Assembly: GCF_001634365.1 (NCBI RefSeq)
Contig: NZ_CP014578.1
Location: forward strand, 2,480,001-2,544,000
Origin: Paraburkholderia phytofirmans OLGA172
GTDB lineage: Bacteria > Pseudomonadota > Gammaproteobacteria > Burkholderiales > Burkholderiaceae
Length of the DNA: 64,000 nucleotides
Reading direction: 5' to 3'
Notes under the pieces: generated by a model
Database searches by the model: none
Seen by the model: only the letters and a program-made list of their open reading frames with translations
What the model was told of the DNA's origin: nothing
Part shown: positions 26,789 through 35,519 of the stretch, piece after piece
How the letters are laid out: each line of letters opens with the position of its first letter
How positions within the stretch are numbered: position 1 is the stretch's first letter
Made by a program: the position numbers and the translations under genes

Positions 26789-27856
26789 TCAGCTCCCCGA
26801 CGTATCGATCACCTTGAAGCGCGAGCGCTTCTGCGCGCGAATCACCGACTGATACGCGTCAACATACTGCTGCGCCATCCGGTGCGACGTGAAGCGCTCT
26901 TCGAAGCGTTGCCGCACACCCGCCCGCGGCACTTTATGCAGGCGATTGACCGCCGCCACCGCACCGATCTCGTCTTCGACGATAAAGCCGGTCACACCGT
27001 CGTCCAGCACTTCCGGCACCGAGCCGCGGTTAAACGCAATCACCGGCGTGCCGCACGCCATCGCTTCGATCATCACGAGGCCGAACGGCTCCGGCCAGTC
27101 GATCGGGAAGAGCAGCGCATGCGCGCCCGATAGAAACTCGGCCTTCTGGTTATCCGCGATCTCGCCGATGAACTCGACATGCGGCAAGTCCAGCAACGGC
27201 CGGATCTCACGCTCGAAATATTCGTGGTCGGCGGCATCCACCTTCGCGGCGATGCGAATCGGCATCCCGCAGCGCCCGGCAATCCGGATTGCGGTATCGA
27301 CCCGTTTTTCCGGCGAGATACGGCCCAGAAACGCGAGGTACTTCTGCTCGACGGGCTGCGGCGTGTAGAGCTGCTCCGGCAGACCGTGATAGACGGTTGT
27401 GAGCCACTTGGCCTGCGGCAACGGATGACGCTGCGAATTCGAAATCGAGATCACCGGCGCGGTATTGAAAGTGTCGAATACCGGCTGCTGCTCGGGCAAG
27501 TCGAGGCGGCCATGCATCGTCGTGACGAAGGGGGTCTCCTGACGCTTGAAGACCGAAAACGAGTAGTAGTCGAGGTGAAAATGCAGCACGTCGAAGTTTT
27601 CGGCCTGGCGGCGCACCAGTTCCATCAACAGCATATGGGGCGCGATGCGATCGCGGATCCCCGGATCCAGACGCAGCGCGCGCGGCCATACCGGTTCGAG
27701 CTTTGCGCTCGTGACGGAATCGCCGCTCGCGAATAGCGTAACGTCATGGCCGAGGTCGACCAGCGCCTCGGTGATGTAGGACACGACGCGCTCTGTGCCG
27801 CCGTATAGCTTTGGCGGCACCGATTCGGTCAAAGGGGCGATCTGCGCAATCTTCAT
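26789..27856 (-). CDS. GT4-family glycosyltransferase
   Basis: The ATG at 27856 (MKIAQIAPLTESVPPKLYGG) has GGAG 8 nt upstream and is preferred over the frame start at 27889. The 354-residue GT-B enzyme has the glycine loop LYGGTERVVSYITEAL, FLGRISPEKRVDTAIRIAGR at the domain junction and the donor motif EPFGLVMIEAMACGTPVIAF. Close relatives are often annotated only as glycosyltransferase family 4. It follows otsA on the same strand after a 367-bp gap with a terminator, so the two may be separately expressed. The substrate is unknown. Confidence 0.88.
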   Translation of the reverse strand: MKIAQIAPLTESVPPKLYGGTERVVSYITEALVDLGHDVTLFASGDSVTSAKLEPVWPRALRLDPGIRDRIAPHMLLMELVRRQAENFDVLHFHLDYYSFSVFKRQETPFVTTMHGRLDLPEQQPVFDTFNTAPVISISNSQRHPLPQAKWLTTVYHGLPEQLYTPQPVEQKYLAFLGRISPEKRVDTAIRIAGRCGMPIRIAAKVDAADHEYFEREIRPLLDLPHVEFIGEIADNQKAEFLSGAHALLFPIDWPEPFGLVMIEAMACGTPVIAFNRGSVPEVLDDGVTGFIVEDEIGAVAAVNRLHKVPRAGVRQRFEERFTSHRMAQQYVDAYQSVIRAQKRSRFKVIDTSGS

Positions 27857-28223
27857 ATTTTGTCTCCGTGAACTGACGGCTTGCGCCAATGGCGGTGCAC
27901 GTCAGCGGCGCTGCGTATGACAGCGCCGGTCCCTCTCCATCGATGCAGTGAACGCCGGGTGTCCGCCTGCACCATCCGCATCAAAGCATTATTCACCAGG
28001 GCGCAACAAAAAAGCCCTCGGCTTTGCAATTCCTGTGCACTGTTACATTCAGCTTACATGATCGAGAAGAAACCGGGTGGCCCTATCTCAACTGCCGAGC
28101 GATACGATCAACTCGCGCAGCGACCGATACCCCGCAATGGCCAACGTCCTCGGCACGCAGACACCTTTCGAACCGACGCGCACCACCGGGCGCCCGCTGA
28201 CACTACATCGTTCAAACGCACCA
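27857..28223. promoter_or_regulatory. 367-bp region between otsA and the glycosyltransferase gene
   Basis: It contains a short intrinsic terminator for otsA (28008-28025, minus strand) and should carry the glycosyltransferase promoter in the 27860-28000 part. The otsA-proximal 200 bp show no gene or motif I recognise. Confidence 0.5.
28008..28025 (-). terminator. Short intrinsic terminator downstream of otsA
   Basis: Read on the minus strand, AAAGCC-GAG-GGCTTT forms a 6-bp stem (28011-28025) directly followed by a short T-run. It lies about 200 bp after the otsA stop, so an additional upstream end is possible. Confidence 0.55.
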
Positions 28224-29636
28224 TCACTTATGCCCACCGCCTTTGCCAGGCTTCTGCACGGGCACATTGCGCAAATCGTTCAGGAAGGTATCGCGCCACA
28301 CGCCGAGATCGTTCTTGCGCAGCGCCGCCATGTTGATCTCGTGACGCTGCTGGCGCGCATCGAGCGGCATTTGCAAGGCACGCTGCAAGGCCTCGCACAT
28401 GCCGATCGCATCGTGCGGATTGACCAGCAGCGCGCCGGTCAGCTCCGCGGCCGCGCCCGCGAAGATCGACAACACCAGCACGCCAGGATCGTCAGGATTT
28501 TGCGCGGCGACGTACTCCTTCGCGACCAGGTTCATACCGTCGTGCAAGGGCGTCACAAAGCCGATCTGCGACTCGCGAAACAGCGACATCAGCTTCCAGC
28601 GGTCGTACTGCTGATTCAGATAGCGGATCGGCGTGTAGTCGAGGCCCGAATAACGGCCGTTGATGCGCCCCGCTTCGTATTCAAGATCCTGGCGGATCTT
28701 CTGATACGTGGCGACGTCCGACCGGGTCGGCGGCGCAATCTGCACAAGCGTGACGTTGCCGCGCCATTCGGGCGAGCGTTCCAGCAACTGCTCGAACGCA
28801 CGAAACCGTTCAACGAGCCCCTTCGAGTAATCGAGCCGGTCGACGCTCATGATCAGCTTGCGGCCCTCCAGACTCTGCTTCAGATCGAGTACGTGCTGGC
28901 GGCTTTCGTAGCGCTTGGCCTGTTCGGCGATTTCATCGGGGAATACGCCGATCCGATAGACGCCCGTACGCAACTTGCGGCCGAAGGCTTCGACCTGATT
29001 GCCGCCGCTGACGGTGCCGCGCGCGTGGCGTGTCACGTAGTCGTGGAAAGCGAGTTCATCGGTCGTGGTCTGGAAGCCCAGCAGGTCATAGCACGACAGC
29101 GATTTCACCAACTCTTCGTGCGGTGGAATGTTGAGCAGAATCTGCGGCGCGGGAAACGGAATGTGCAGGAAAAAGCCGATGCGGTTCGTGACGCCTTCGG
29201 AGCGCAGCGCTTCGGCGAACGGGATCAGATGGTAGTCGTGAATCCAGAGCACGTCATCGGGCTCGAGCAGCCTGATCAGCTTGTGCGCGAGCCATGCGTT
29301 GACGCGCCGGTAGCCCGCGTACTCTTCGCGCTCGTAACGCGCGAGGTCGTTGCGATAGTGGAATACCGGCCACAGCGTCGCATTCGAAAAGCCGCGGTAG
29401 TACTGGTCGTAGTCCTTGCGCGTCAGCCCGACGGTCGCGAAGGTCACGGCACCGTCCTGCTCCAGCGTCGGACCAGCGTTGGCGACGGTCTCGCTCACCA
29501 CGTCGCCGCTCCAGCCGAACCACACGCCTCCTGCATCCTTCAGCGCGCCGAACACGCCGACCGCAAGGCCACCCGCCGATCCTTTGGTTTCCGTCGGTGT
29601 TGCGACGCGATTCGACACGACGATCAGTCGGCCCAT
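28224..29636 (-). CDS. otsA: Alpha,alpha-trehalose-6-phosphate synthase
   Basis: The 470-residue GT20 enzyme joins UDP-glucose and glucose-6-phosphate. The ATG at 29636 (MGRLIVVSNRVATPTETKGS) follows AAGGAGGG by 8 nt; the longer frame to 29708 lacks homology. Landmarks are GGLAVGVFGALKDAGGVWFG, the acceptor-site stretch DVLWIHDYHLIPFAEALR, FLHIPFPAPQIL, SVDRLDYSKGLVERFRAFE and DGMNLVAKEYVAAQ. No otsB phosphatase gene is adjacent, so trehalose formation would need a phosphatase encoded elsewhere. Trehalose protects against osmotic and drying stress. Confidence 0.95.
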   Translation of the reverse strand: MGRLIVVSNRVATPTETKGSAGGLAVGVFGALKDAGGVWFGWSGDVVSETVANAGPTLEQDGAVTFATVGLTRKDYDQYYRGFSNATLWPVFHYRNDLARYEREEYAGYRRVNAWLAHKLIRLLEPDDVLWIHDYHLIPFAEALRSEGVTNRIGFFLHIPFPAPQILLNIPPHEELVKSLSCYDLLGFQTTTDELAFHDYVTRHARGTVSGGNQVEAFGRKLRTGVYRIGVFPDEIAEQAKRYESRQHVLDLKQSLEGRKLIMSVDRLDYSKGLVERFRAFEQLLERSPEWRGNVTLVQIAPPTRSDVATYQKIRQDLEYEAGRINGRYSGLDYTPIRYLNQQYDRWKLMSLFRESQIGFVTPLHDGMNLVAKEYVAAQNPDDPGVLVLSIFAGAAAELTGALLVNPHDAIGMCEALQRALQMPLDARQQRHEINMAALRKNDLGVWRDTFLNDLRNVPVQKPGKGGGHK

Positions 29637-29804
29637 GTTGGCAGCCCTCCTTGGTTCGCACGGCGCGGCCGATGTGCTGTAAACACTTCGCCTGCTCCGG
29701 CACGACAACGCCTCAGAGGAATCTAGCCGGTGAAGCAGGCCGCGCAGACAAAACCACGCCAGGTTCGTGGATCAGATGGACGGTTCGACTGCTTTAGTGC
29801 GTGA

Positions 29805-30161
29805 TCAGTTGCCGCTTCTGCAAGGAAATGCCTTGCCGAGTCCCAGCGAGATCGCCGTACTGGCGTTATAGCCCGCAACGATCGGGTTCTCGGCGATGTA
29901 CTTGCGTACCGCGTCGGTCAGTTGCGCCGAGCGCGCGTCCGCCGGCAGGCAGTAGTACTGGCCGACGCGCGGGCCGGTGGTGCCGCCGATTGCGTCGATC
30001 GTGTTGAAGATACCGTCGGCAGCGCCTTCGATATACGCGGCACACGCACTACGCGATGCAATATCGGTCTTCGTGCACAGCTTGTTGAGGTCGCCCCCTG
30101 TAAACGCGGCTGCCGATAGCGGTACGGCAAGCGCGCTGGCGAAAATCAAAGCCCGCAGCAT
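29805..30161 (-). CDS. Rap1a/Tai-family immunity-like periplasmic protein
   Basis: The 118-residue precursor has a signal peptide (MLRALIFASALAVPLSAAA, cleaved near AAF). The mature sequence fits the Rap1a/Tai pattern: LNKLCTKTDIASRSACAAYI, then GIFNTIDAIG, YYCLPADARSAQLTDAVRKY and a terminal ISLGLGKAFPC. Four cysteines are placed as in that family and probably form two disulphides. Founding members protect against type VI amidase effectors in the periplasm. No effector or type VI gene lies nearby, so this copy is an orphan. Confidence 0.8.
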   Translation of the reverse strand: MLRALIFASALAVPLSAAAFTGGDLNKLCTKTDIASRSACAAYIEGAADGIFNTIDAIGGTTGPRVGQYYCLPADARSAQLTDAVRKYIAENPIVAGYNASTAISLGLGKAFPCRSGN

Positions 30162-30337
30162 GGTGTTCCTTTCCAGGGTCGTTTATCAGGCGGTCTTGCG
30201 CCGCATCGAACCGGCGCGCCTCGTAGCGCGCCAAGCCGTCATTCTGCACTGTTTTGCGAAGCGGCAGGCATGCCGACAACCGCTATGTGCGGGCAAATGT
30301 GTGAACGGGCAGCCGGCGTTTCAGCAATCCGGCGGCC

Positions 30338-30358
30338 CGCGCTCGTGCGGCGAGCGCG
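30338..30358. terminator. GC hairpin downstream of ankyrin gene
   Basis: CGCGCTCG (30338-30345) and CGAGCGCG (30351-30358) form a perfect 8-bp stem with a 5-nt loop, about 35 bp past the ankyrin gene stop on the minus strand. No T-run follows, so its role as a terminator is uncertain. Confidence 0.4.
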
Positions 30359-30390
30359 CCGGCCGCCGATGCGCCGGTTCTTCGCGCAGT

Positions 30391-31131
30391 TCACTTCTGC
30401 TGCATCTGCTGCAGACGCGCGGTGAGTCCTTCGACCACGTCCGGTTCCTTGTAGGTCTTCGCGAAATCGAGCGCGGTCATGCCGATCTGGTTCTTCACCG
30501 TGAGATCCGCGCCGTTGTCGAGCAGGAGCTTCACCGTCGACACGTGACCGCCACGCGCAGCCATCATCAACGGCGTGGTGCCGTTCGGCGAGCCGGCGTC
30601 GACGTAGGCCGAATGATCGAGCAGCACCTTGACGATAGCGTCGTTGCCGTTCGCAGCCGCGTAGTGCAGCGGTGCCCAGCCCTTCTTGTTGACTTCGGCG
30701 TCCTTCGCGATCAGCAGGTTGACGAAATCGAGGTCGCCGGTCAGCGCGGCCATCATCATCGCGTTCTCGCCAGCCTTGTCCTGGATCTCGATGTTGGTCT
30801 TCGGATTGGCGAGCAGCGCGGCGCCCACCTTGTCCGACTTCTCGCGCGCGGCGATCACCAGCAGCGGGAAGCCCTGGTTGTCGACGCTGTTCGGGTCCAT
30901 GCCCTTGGCGAGCAGCTTGTTGACGCTGTCGACGTCGTCGAATTTAACCGACTTGATCAGCGAGTCGATCGGCGCGGCCTGAACCGGCGAGGCGAGCAGC
31001 GAAGTCAATGCGGCGCAGGCGAGCGTGGCGGCCAGCGCGAGGCGCGATGCGCCGCGGCGTGCCGAACCGAAGGCGGTTTGCACCGCCGAAGTCTCTTGCA
31101 ACGCTGCGGCCGAAGTCGAATAATTTGTCAT
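30391..31131 (-). CDS. Exported ankyrin-repeat protein
   Basis: The 246-residue precursor has an unusually long targeting region: about 27 polar residues precede the hydrophobic stretch RLALAATLACAALTSLLASP, with cleavage near QAA/PID. Five to six ankyrin repeats follow (for example GWAPLHYAAANGNDAIVKVL and GTTPLMMAARGGHVSTVKLL). Such periplasmic ankyrin proteins mediate protein contacts; no enzyme function is visible. It is 52 bp downstream of tatD on the same strand and is probably co-transcribed. No better internal start was found. Confidence 0.88.
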   Translation of the reverse strand: MTNYSTSAAALQETSAVQTAFGSARRGASRLALAATLACAALTSLLASPVQAAPIDSLIKSVKFDDVDSVNKLLAKGMDPNSVDNQGFPLLVIAAREKSDKVGAALLANPKTNIEIQDKAGENAMMMAALTGDLDFVNLLIAKDAEVNKKGWAPLHYAAANGNDAIVKVLLDHSAYVDAGSPNGTTPLMMAARGGHVSTVKLLLDNGADLTVKNQIGMTALDFAKTYKEPDVVEGLTARLQQMQQK

Positions 31132-31183
31132 GTCTTACTTTAGGAAACGTCCCTATCCTTTTGATATTTATCGGCTTTGCCAA

Positions 31184-31975
31184 TCACATGCCAGCTGGCG
31201 TGGGGATCTTGAAGAGCCGGAAGAAGTTTTGTGTCGTCGCGGCGCCCAGCGCCGTCTCCGGTATGTCGCGTTGCTGCGCGATGAAGCGTCCGACATAACT
31301 TACGTACGCAGGTTCATTAGGCTTGCCGCGATACGGCACGGGCGCGAGATACGGCGAGTCGGTTTCGATCAGCAAGCGCTCGAGCGGCACGCGCCGCGCG
31401 ACGTCCTGCACGTCGGTCGCGCTCTTGAACGTGACGATGCCCGACAGCGAAATGTAAAAATTCTGCGCCAGCGCCTGTTCGGCAATCGCCCACGGTTCGG
31501 TGAAGCAGTGCATCACGCCGCCCGGCTCGCTCGCGCGCTCCTCGGCCATGATGCGCAGCGTGTCTTCCGCCGATGAACGCGTGTGAATGATCAGCGGCTT
31601 CTTCGTGGCGTGCGCCGCGCGGATATGGGTGCGGAAGCGCTCCCGCTGCCATTCCATATCGGCGATCGTGCGGCCTTCCAGGCGATAGTAGTCGAGGCCG
31701 GTCTCGCCGATCGCGACCACCTTCGGATGCGCGGCCAGTTCGACGAGTTCGGCGAGGCTCGGCTCGCGCATGTCCTCGTGATCCGGATGCACCCCGACCG
31801 ATGCAAACACGTTCTCGTGCTGGCTGGCGATCGCGAGGACAGAGGGCAGCGTCTCCAGGTCGACCGAGACGCACAGCGCATGCGTGACCGAATGGCTGCG
31901 CATGTTCTCGAGCACCTGAGGCAGGCGGTCGGCGAGTCCTTCGAAGTTGATATGGCAGTGCGAATCGACAAACAT
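31184..31975 (-). CDS. tatD: TatD-family metal-dependent hydrolase
   Basis: The ATG at 31975 begins MFVDSHCHINFEGLADRLPQ, where the His-x-His pair starts the TIM-barrel metal site. Later ligands are visible in GVHPDHED, IGETGLDYYRL (Glu), LIIHTRSSAEDTL, MHCFTEPW and the final Asp in LLIETDSPYLAPVPYRGKPN. The 263-residue length is typical. The enzyme is a DNase or phosphodiesterase. Its place after tmk and holB is conserved in many proteobacteria. The frame extends upstream to 32080 but that part is not homologous. Confidence 0.93.
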   Translation of the reverse strand: MFVDSHCHINFEGLADRLPQVLENMRSHSVTHALCVSVDLETLPSVLAIASQHENVFASVGVHPDHEDMREPSLAELVELAAHPKVVAIGETGLDYYRLEGRTIADMEWQRERFRTHIRAAHATKKPLIIHTRSSAEDTLRIMAEERASEPGGVMHCFTEPWAIAEQALAQNFYISLSGIVTFKSATDVQDVARRVPLERLLIETDSPYLAPVPYRGKPNEPAYVSYVGRFIAQQRDIPETALGAATTQNFFRLFKIPTPAGM

Positions 31976-32045
31976 GATGGTGTCCTGCTGATAAATAGCT
32001 GGGTGTGAATCTGGCCGCCGAACAGGCGGTGAATCCGCTTGCCAG

Positions 32046-32564
32046 TCAGACGGCGGCCGCGTCGAGCCGCTTGCCGACAATCACCAGATCGCGCTCCACG
32101 CCGTCCAGCACCGCGACGCGCGGCAGCGACCCCCACGTGTCGAAACCGAACGCGCGGAACAGGCGCAGGCTCGCGTCATTGTGGCCGAAGATAAAGCCCA
32201 GCACCGTGTCGATGCCGAGCGCCGGCGCCGCCGCGAGCGAGGCCGCCAGCAGTTGCTTGCCGAGCCCCTTGCCGCGCGCGCTTTCGTCCAGATAGATGCT
32301 GACTTCGGCGGTGCGCAGATAGGCCGGGCGGCCGTAGAAGTCCGAGAAGCTCAGCCACGCGATCACCCGGCCGGGCTGCTGCGGATCTTCCACCACCCAC
32401 AGCGGGCGCTTTTGCGGGCCGTGCGCGTGAAACCACGCCAGACGGCTTTCGACGCTCACCGGTTCGAGATCGGCGGTGACTTGCCGCGACGGCACGGTCG
32501 AGTTGTAGATGGCGACGATCGCGGGCAGATCGTCGAGCGTGGCATCGCGGTAGGAAAGGCTCAT
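32046..32564 (-). CDS. GNAT N-acetyltransferase, phosphinothricin-acetyltransferase-like
   Basis: The start at 32564 (MSLSYRDATLDDLPAIVAIY) gives 172 residues with the GNAT pattern. AEVSIYLDESARGKGLGKQL carries the acetyl-CoA loop R/Q-x-x-G-x-G/A (ARGKGLGK), and FIFGHNDASLRLFRAFGFD is the conserved C-terminal motif. Similar proteins acetylate phosphinothricin or methionine sulfoximine and sometimes serve detoxification. It lies between holB and tatD on the same strand, 70 bp from tatD. Confidence 0.88.
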   Translation of the reverse strand: MSLSYRDATLDDLPAIVAIYNSTVPSRQVTADLEPVSVESRLAWFHAHGPQKRPLWVVEDPQQPGRVIAWLSFSDFYGRPAYLRTAEVSIYLDESARGKGLGKQLLAASLAAAPALGIDTVLGFIFGHNDASLRLFRAFGFDTWGSLPRVAVLDGVERDLVIVGKRLDAAAV

Positions 32565-32670
32565 GGTGCTTTGAACGTGAGATGGAAGATGAATCAGCGG
32601 ACGCACTCACCGGTGGGCGCGGCGCGGTAAGGCACGCCAGCCCCGGGCCGGACCGGCCGCCATCTGCAGA

Positions 32671-33717
32671 CTACGCAAACAGCTCGCGATAGCCGATAAA
32701 CAGTTCTTCGAACACCAACCGCGCGTTCAGCGGATGGTTCTCGACGGCGCGCTGGCGTGTCACGGTGCGCATGAAGCGCGCGAACGCGCTGGCGTCGGCT
32801 TGCGCTGCACAGCGCGTCAATGCGGTCGACGCCTGCGGAAAATAGCGCGGCACGCCGGCCGTGCGCTGCGCCAGCAAATCGTACATCCAGCGCTGCAGCC
32901 AGCCGAGCACGAGCGGCACCGGCAGCTTCTGCAGCGCCTCGCCGCAAGCAAAGGCGTCGCACTCGGCGCCGGCGGCGAGTTGCTTGAGGGTCCAGTCACG
33001 CAACGTGCGGTTCTCGTCGCTCGCCAGTGCGAGGGCCGTGAGCGGCGCACCGCCGGCCTCGGCGAGCAGCGCGGGCGCTTCGGCGACACCTTGCGCGGCC
33101 AGCCATTTCGTGGCGACCTCTGGCGCGGGCATCGTCATCGGCCACTGGCGGCAGCGGCTGATAATGGTGGGCAGCAGGCGGTCGATGCGCGCCGACACCA
33201 TCAAAAACACCACGCCCGCCGGCGGTTCCTCCAGCGTTTTCAGGAATGCGTTGGCTGCGGCGATGTTGAGCCCCTCGGCGGGATACAGCACGACCACGCG
33301 CGCGCCGCCACGGTGCGAACCGACGCCGACGAAATCGAGCAGGCCGCGAATCTGCTCGATCTTGATTTCCTTGCTGGGCGCGCGGCTCTTCTTGCCTTCG
33401 TCGCCCTCGGCCTTCTCGGCTTTTTCGGCTTTTTCGTCCGCGGCGGCGTTACCGAGGCCGGCTTCGGCGGCCAGCGCTTCGGGCACAACGATCCGATAGT
33501 CCGGATGATTGCCCTGCGTGAACCAGTTGCACGCCACGCACGCGCCGCAGGGCTCGCCGTTGGCCTGCTGGGCCTCGCACAAAAGCCCTTGCGCGAGGTG
33601 CTGCGCGAAGCGCAGCTTGCCGATCCCCGCTTGGCCATGCAGCAGCAAGGCGTGCGGCCAGTGCCCACGCAACTGCTGCAGGCGATTCCAGTCATCGGCT
33701 TGCCACGGATAAATCAT
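32671..33717 (-). CDS. holB: DNA polymerase III subunit delta'
   Basis: The 348-residue clamp-loader subunit has the degenerate P-loop HGQAGIGK (27-34) and the zinc module of cysteines 47, 57, 60 and 63. The sensor region is VLYPAEGLNIAAANAFLKTL followed by EEPP. Residues about 92-116 hold a charged, repeat-like insert (DEKAEKAEKAEGDEGKK) in the zinc-domain-proximal loop, which looks like local triplet-repeat expansion. It lies downstream of tmk in the expected order and is essential for replication. Confidence 0.93.
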   Translation of the reverse strand: MIYPWQADDWNRLQQLRGHWPHALLLHGQAGIGKLRFAQHLAQGLLCEAQQANGEPCGACVACNWFTQGNHPDYRIVVPEALAAEAGLGNAAADEKAEKAEKAEGDEGKKSRAPSKEIKIEQIRGLLDFVGVGSHRGGARVVVLYPAEGLNIAAANAFLKTLEEPPAGVVFLMVSARIDRLLPTIISRCRQWPMTMPAPEVATKWLAAQGVAEAPALLAEAGGAPLTALALASDENRTLRDWTLKQLAAGAECDAFACGEALQKLPVPLVLGWLQRWMYDLLAQRTAGVPRYFPQASTALTRCAAQADASAFARFMRTVTRQRAVENHPLNARLVFEELFIGYRELFA

Positions 33718-33810
33718 CGTTTCTCTTTTAAATCAATCGGTTGACGACACTTGATGAGACACCAAGCGAACTCTGCCGCCGTTATAATTCAGGATTATAT
33801 TCTTTAAGAA

Positions 33811-34434
33811 TCAAAGAACTGCGATCAGTTCTTCGAGTTGCTTCTGAATTCGTGCGATGCTCTGCGAAGAGTCAATGATAGCGAACCGGTACGGGGCTTC
33901 TTCCGCGCGGCGCAGATATTCGGCGCGGGTGCGGTTGAAAAATGCCTCCGACTCGCTTTCGAACCGGTCCGGATCGCGCGCGGCGCTGCGCCGTTCGCTA
34001 GCGATTTCCGGCGCGAGGTCGAACAGCACCGTTAGCTCCGGCTGAAAACCGCCCTGCACCCAGCGTTCGAGTGTTTCCAGCTTGTCGCGCGGCAGGCCGC
34101 GGCCGCCGCCCTGGTAGGCGAAGGTCGCGTCGGTAAAACGGTCGGACAGCACCCAGTCGCCGCGCGCCAGCGCCGGCTCGATTACTTCGGCCAGATGCTG
34201 ACGGCGCAGCGCGAACATGAGCAACGCTTCGGTTTCGAGGTCCATCTTCTGATGCAGCACGATCTCGCGAATCTGTTCGCCGAGCGATGTGCCGCCCGGC
34301 TCGCGCGTCATGACAACCGAGCGGCCGGTGCTCGCGACCTTCTCTTCGAGGCGTTCGCGAAACCAGCCCAGGTGGGTGGTCTTGCCGGCACCGTCGATGC
34401 CCTCAAACGTGATGAATTTGCCCCGCGCCATCAT
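33811..34434 (-). CDS. tmk: Thymidylate kinase
   Basis: The 207-residue kinase converts dTMP to dTDP. The P-loop [10 protein letters not shown] is at 11-20, the DR-x motif is in [16 protein letters not shown], and the lid region lies near [20 protein letters not shown]. The ATG overlaps the mltG stop by 4 bp; a second Met at codon 2 could also serve. It lies between mltG and holB, as in many proteobacteria. Confidence 0.96.
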   Translation of the reverse strand: MMARGKFITFEGIDGAGKTTHLGWFRERLEEKVASTGRSVVMTREPGGTSLGEQIREIVLHQKMDLETEALLMFALRRQHLAEVIEPALARGDWVLSDRFTDATFAYQGGGRGLPRDKLETLERWVQGGFQPELTVLFDLAPEIASERRSAARDPDRFESESEAFFNRTRAEYLRRAEEAPYRFAIIDSSQSIARIQKQLEELIAVL

Positions 34435-35441
34435 TGCCCTCGAATGTATTTGTCCACGGCTTTGTTGTGATCGCCGAGGGTGTCAGAAAAGATACTGCTG
34501 CCGTCGCCGCGCGACACGAAGTACAGCGCGGTGGATTGCGCCGGGTTCATCGCCGCCTGCAGCGATGCGACACCGGGCAGCGAGATGGGGGTTGGCGGAA
34601 GCCCCATCCGGGTGTAGGTATTGTAGGGAGTGTCGGTCTGCAGGTCTTTCTTCCTGATGTGGCCGGTGTAGCCATCGCCCATGCCGTAGATCACGGTCGG
34701 GTCGGTTTGCAGCGGCATGCCCACCCGCAAACGGTTCGCGAACACGGCCGCCACCATTGACCGGTCCGATGGCTTGCCAGTTTCCTTTTCGATGATCGAT
34801 GCCATCGTCAATGCATCGTACGGGGTCTTGTACGGCAGGTTCGACGCGCGGGCAATCCACGCCTCATCGAGACGCACGCGCATCAGCCGGTAGGCGCGGC
34901 GATAGATGTCCAGATCGCTGGTGTCCTTGTCGAACAGATAGGTGTCCGGGAAAAACAGCCCCTCGCCATTGCCGATCGACGCTTCCGGTGCGCCGATCGC
35001 GTTCATCAGATCGGTATCGCTCATGCCGATCGAGTCGTGCTTGAGCGCCGGATTGGCATCCAGTTCGGCGCGCATGCGCTTGAACGTCCACCCTTCGATG
35101 ATGGTCGCCACGTATTCATTGACGTCGCCGAGCGCGATTTTCTGCAGCACTTCGTACGGCGTGATGCCTGTCTTGAACTCGTAGTTGCCGGATTTGAGAT
35201 TGCCTTGCAGCCCGAGCAAGCGCGTCATGATGACGAACAGTTCAGGCTGGACCGGCACGCCGCCACGGTTGAGCTGCAGCGTGACGCTGCGCAAGCTGCT
35301 GTGCGGTTTGACGGTGACATCGAGTTGCGCGGGGGTTAAATCAAGTGGGCTGGTGGCCCAGTGATAGCCGCCTGCGATGGCGGCTGCGGCCAGCACAACG
35401 ACGATTGAGCCGGCGACGAAACATTTCTTCAGAAGGGACAT
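34431..35441 (-). CDS. mltG: Endolytic murein transglycosylase MltG (YceG-like)
   Basis: The product cleaves nascent peptidoglycan strands at the inner membrane. The ATG at 35441 ([20 protein letters not shown]) begins directly with the membrane anchor. The frame extends 9 codons upstream to 35468. A possible minus-strand -10 (TATTAT near 35468-35473) would put the transcript start after that upstream ATG, which favours 35441. The catalytic Glu lies in [17 protein letters not shown], followed by [21 protein letters not shown] LysM-like N-domain precedes it. Length is 336 residues. Confidence 0.93.
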   Translation of the reverse strand: MSLLKKCFVAGSIVVVLAAAAIAGGYHWATSPLDLTPAQLDVTVKPHSSLRSVTLQLNRGGVPVQPELFVIMTRLLGLQGNLKSGNYEFKTGITPYEVLQKIALGDVNEYVATIIEGWTFKRMRAELDANPALKHDSIGMSDTDLMNAIGAPEASIGNGEGLFFPDTYLFDKDTSDLDIYRRAYRLMRVRLDEAWIARASNLPYKTPYDALTMASIIEKETGKPSDRSMVAAVFANRLRVGMPLQTDPTVIYGMGDGYTGHIRKKDLQTDTPYNTYTRMGLPPTPISLPGVASLQAAMNPAQSTALYFVSRGDGSSIFSDTLGDHNKAVDKYIRGQ

Positions 35442-35519
35442 GCGAAACGTGGCTGGGTTGGACCTCATATAATACTTGTTTGCCTTAGCTAAAGTCAGAA
35501 TTGACTGTTCTCGGAATCC

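Noticed and set aside
28077..29726. Plus-strand 549-codon frame across otsA.
   Set aside because: Exact antisense of trehalose-6-phosphate synthase; long shadow frames are common in GC-rich DNA.
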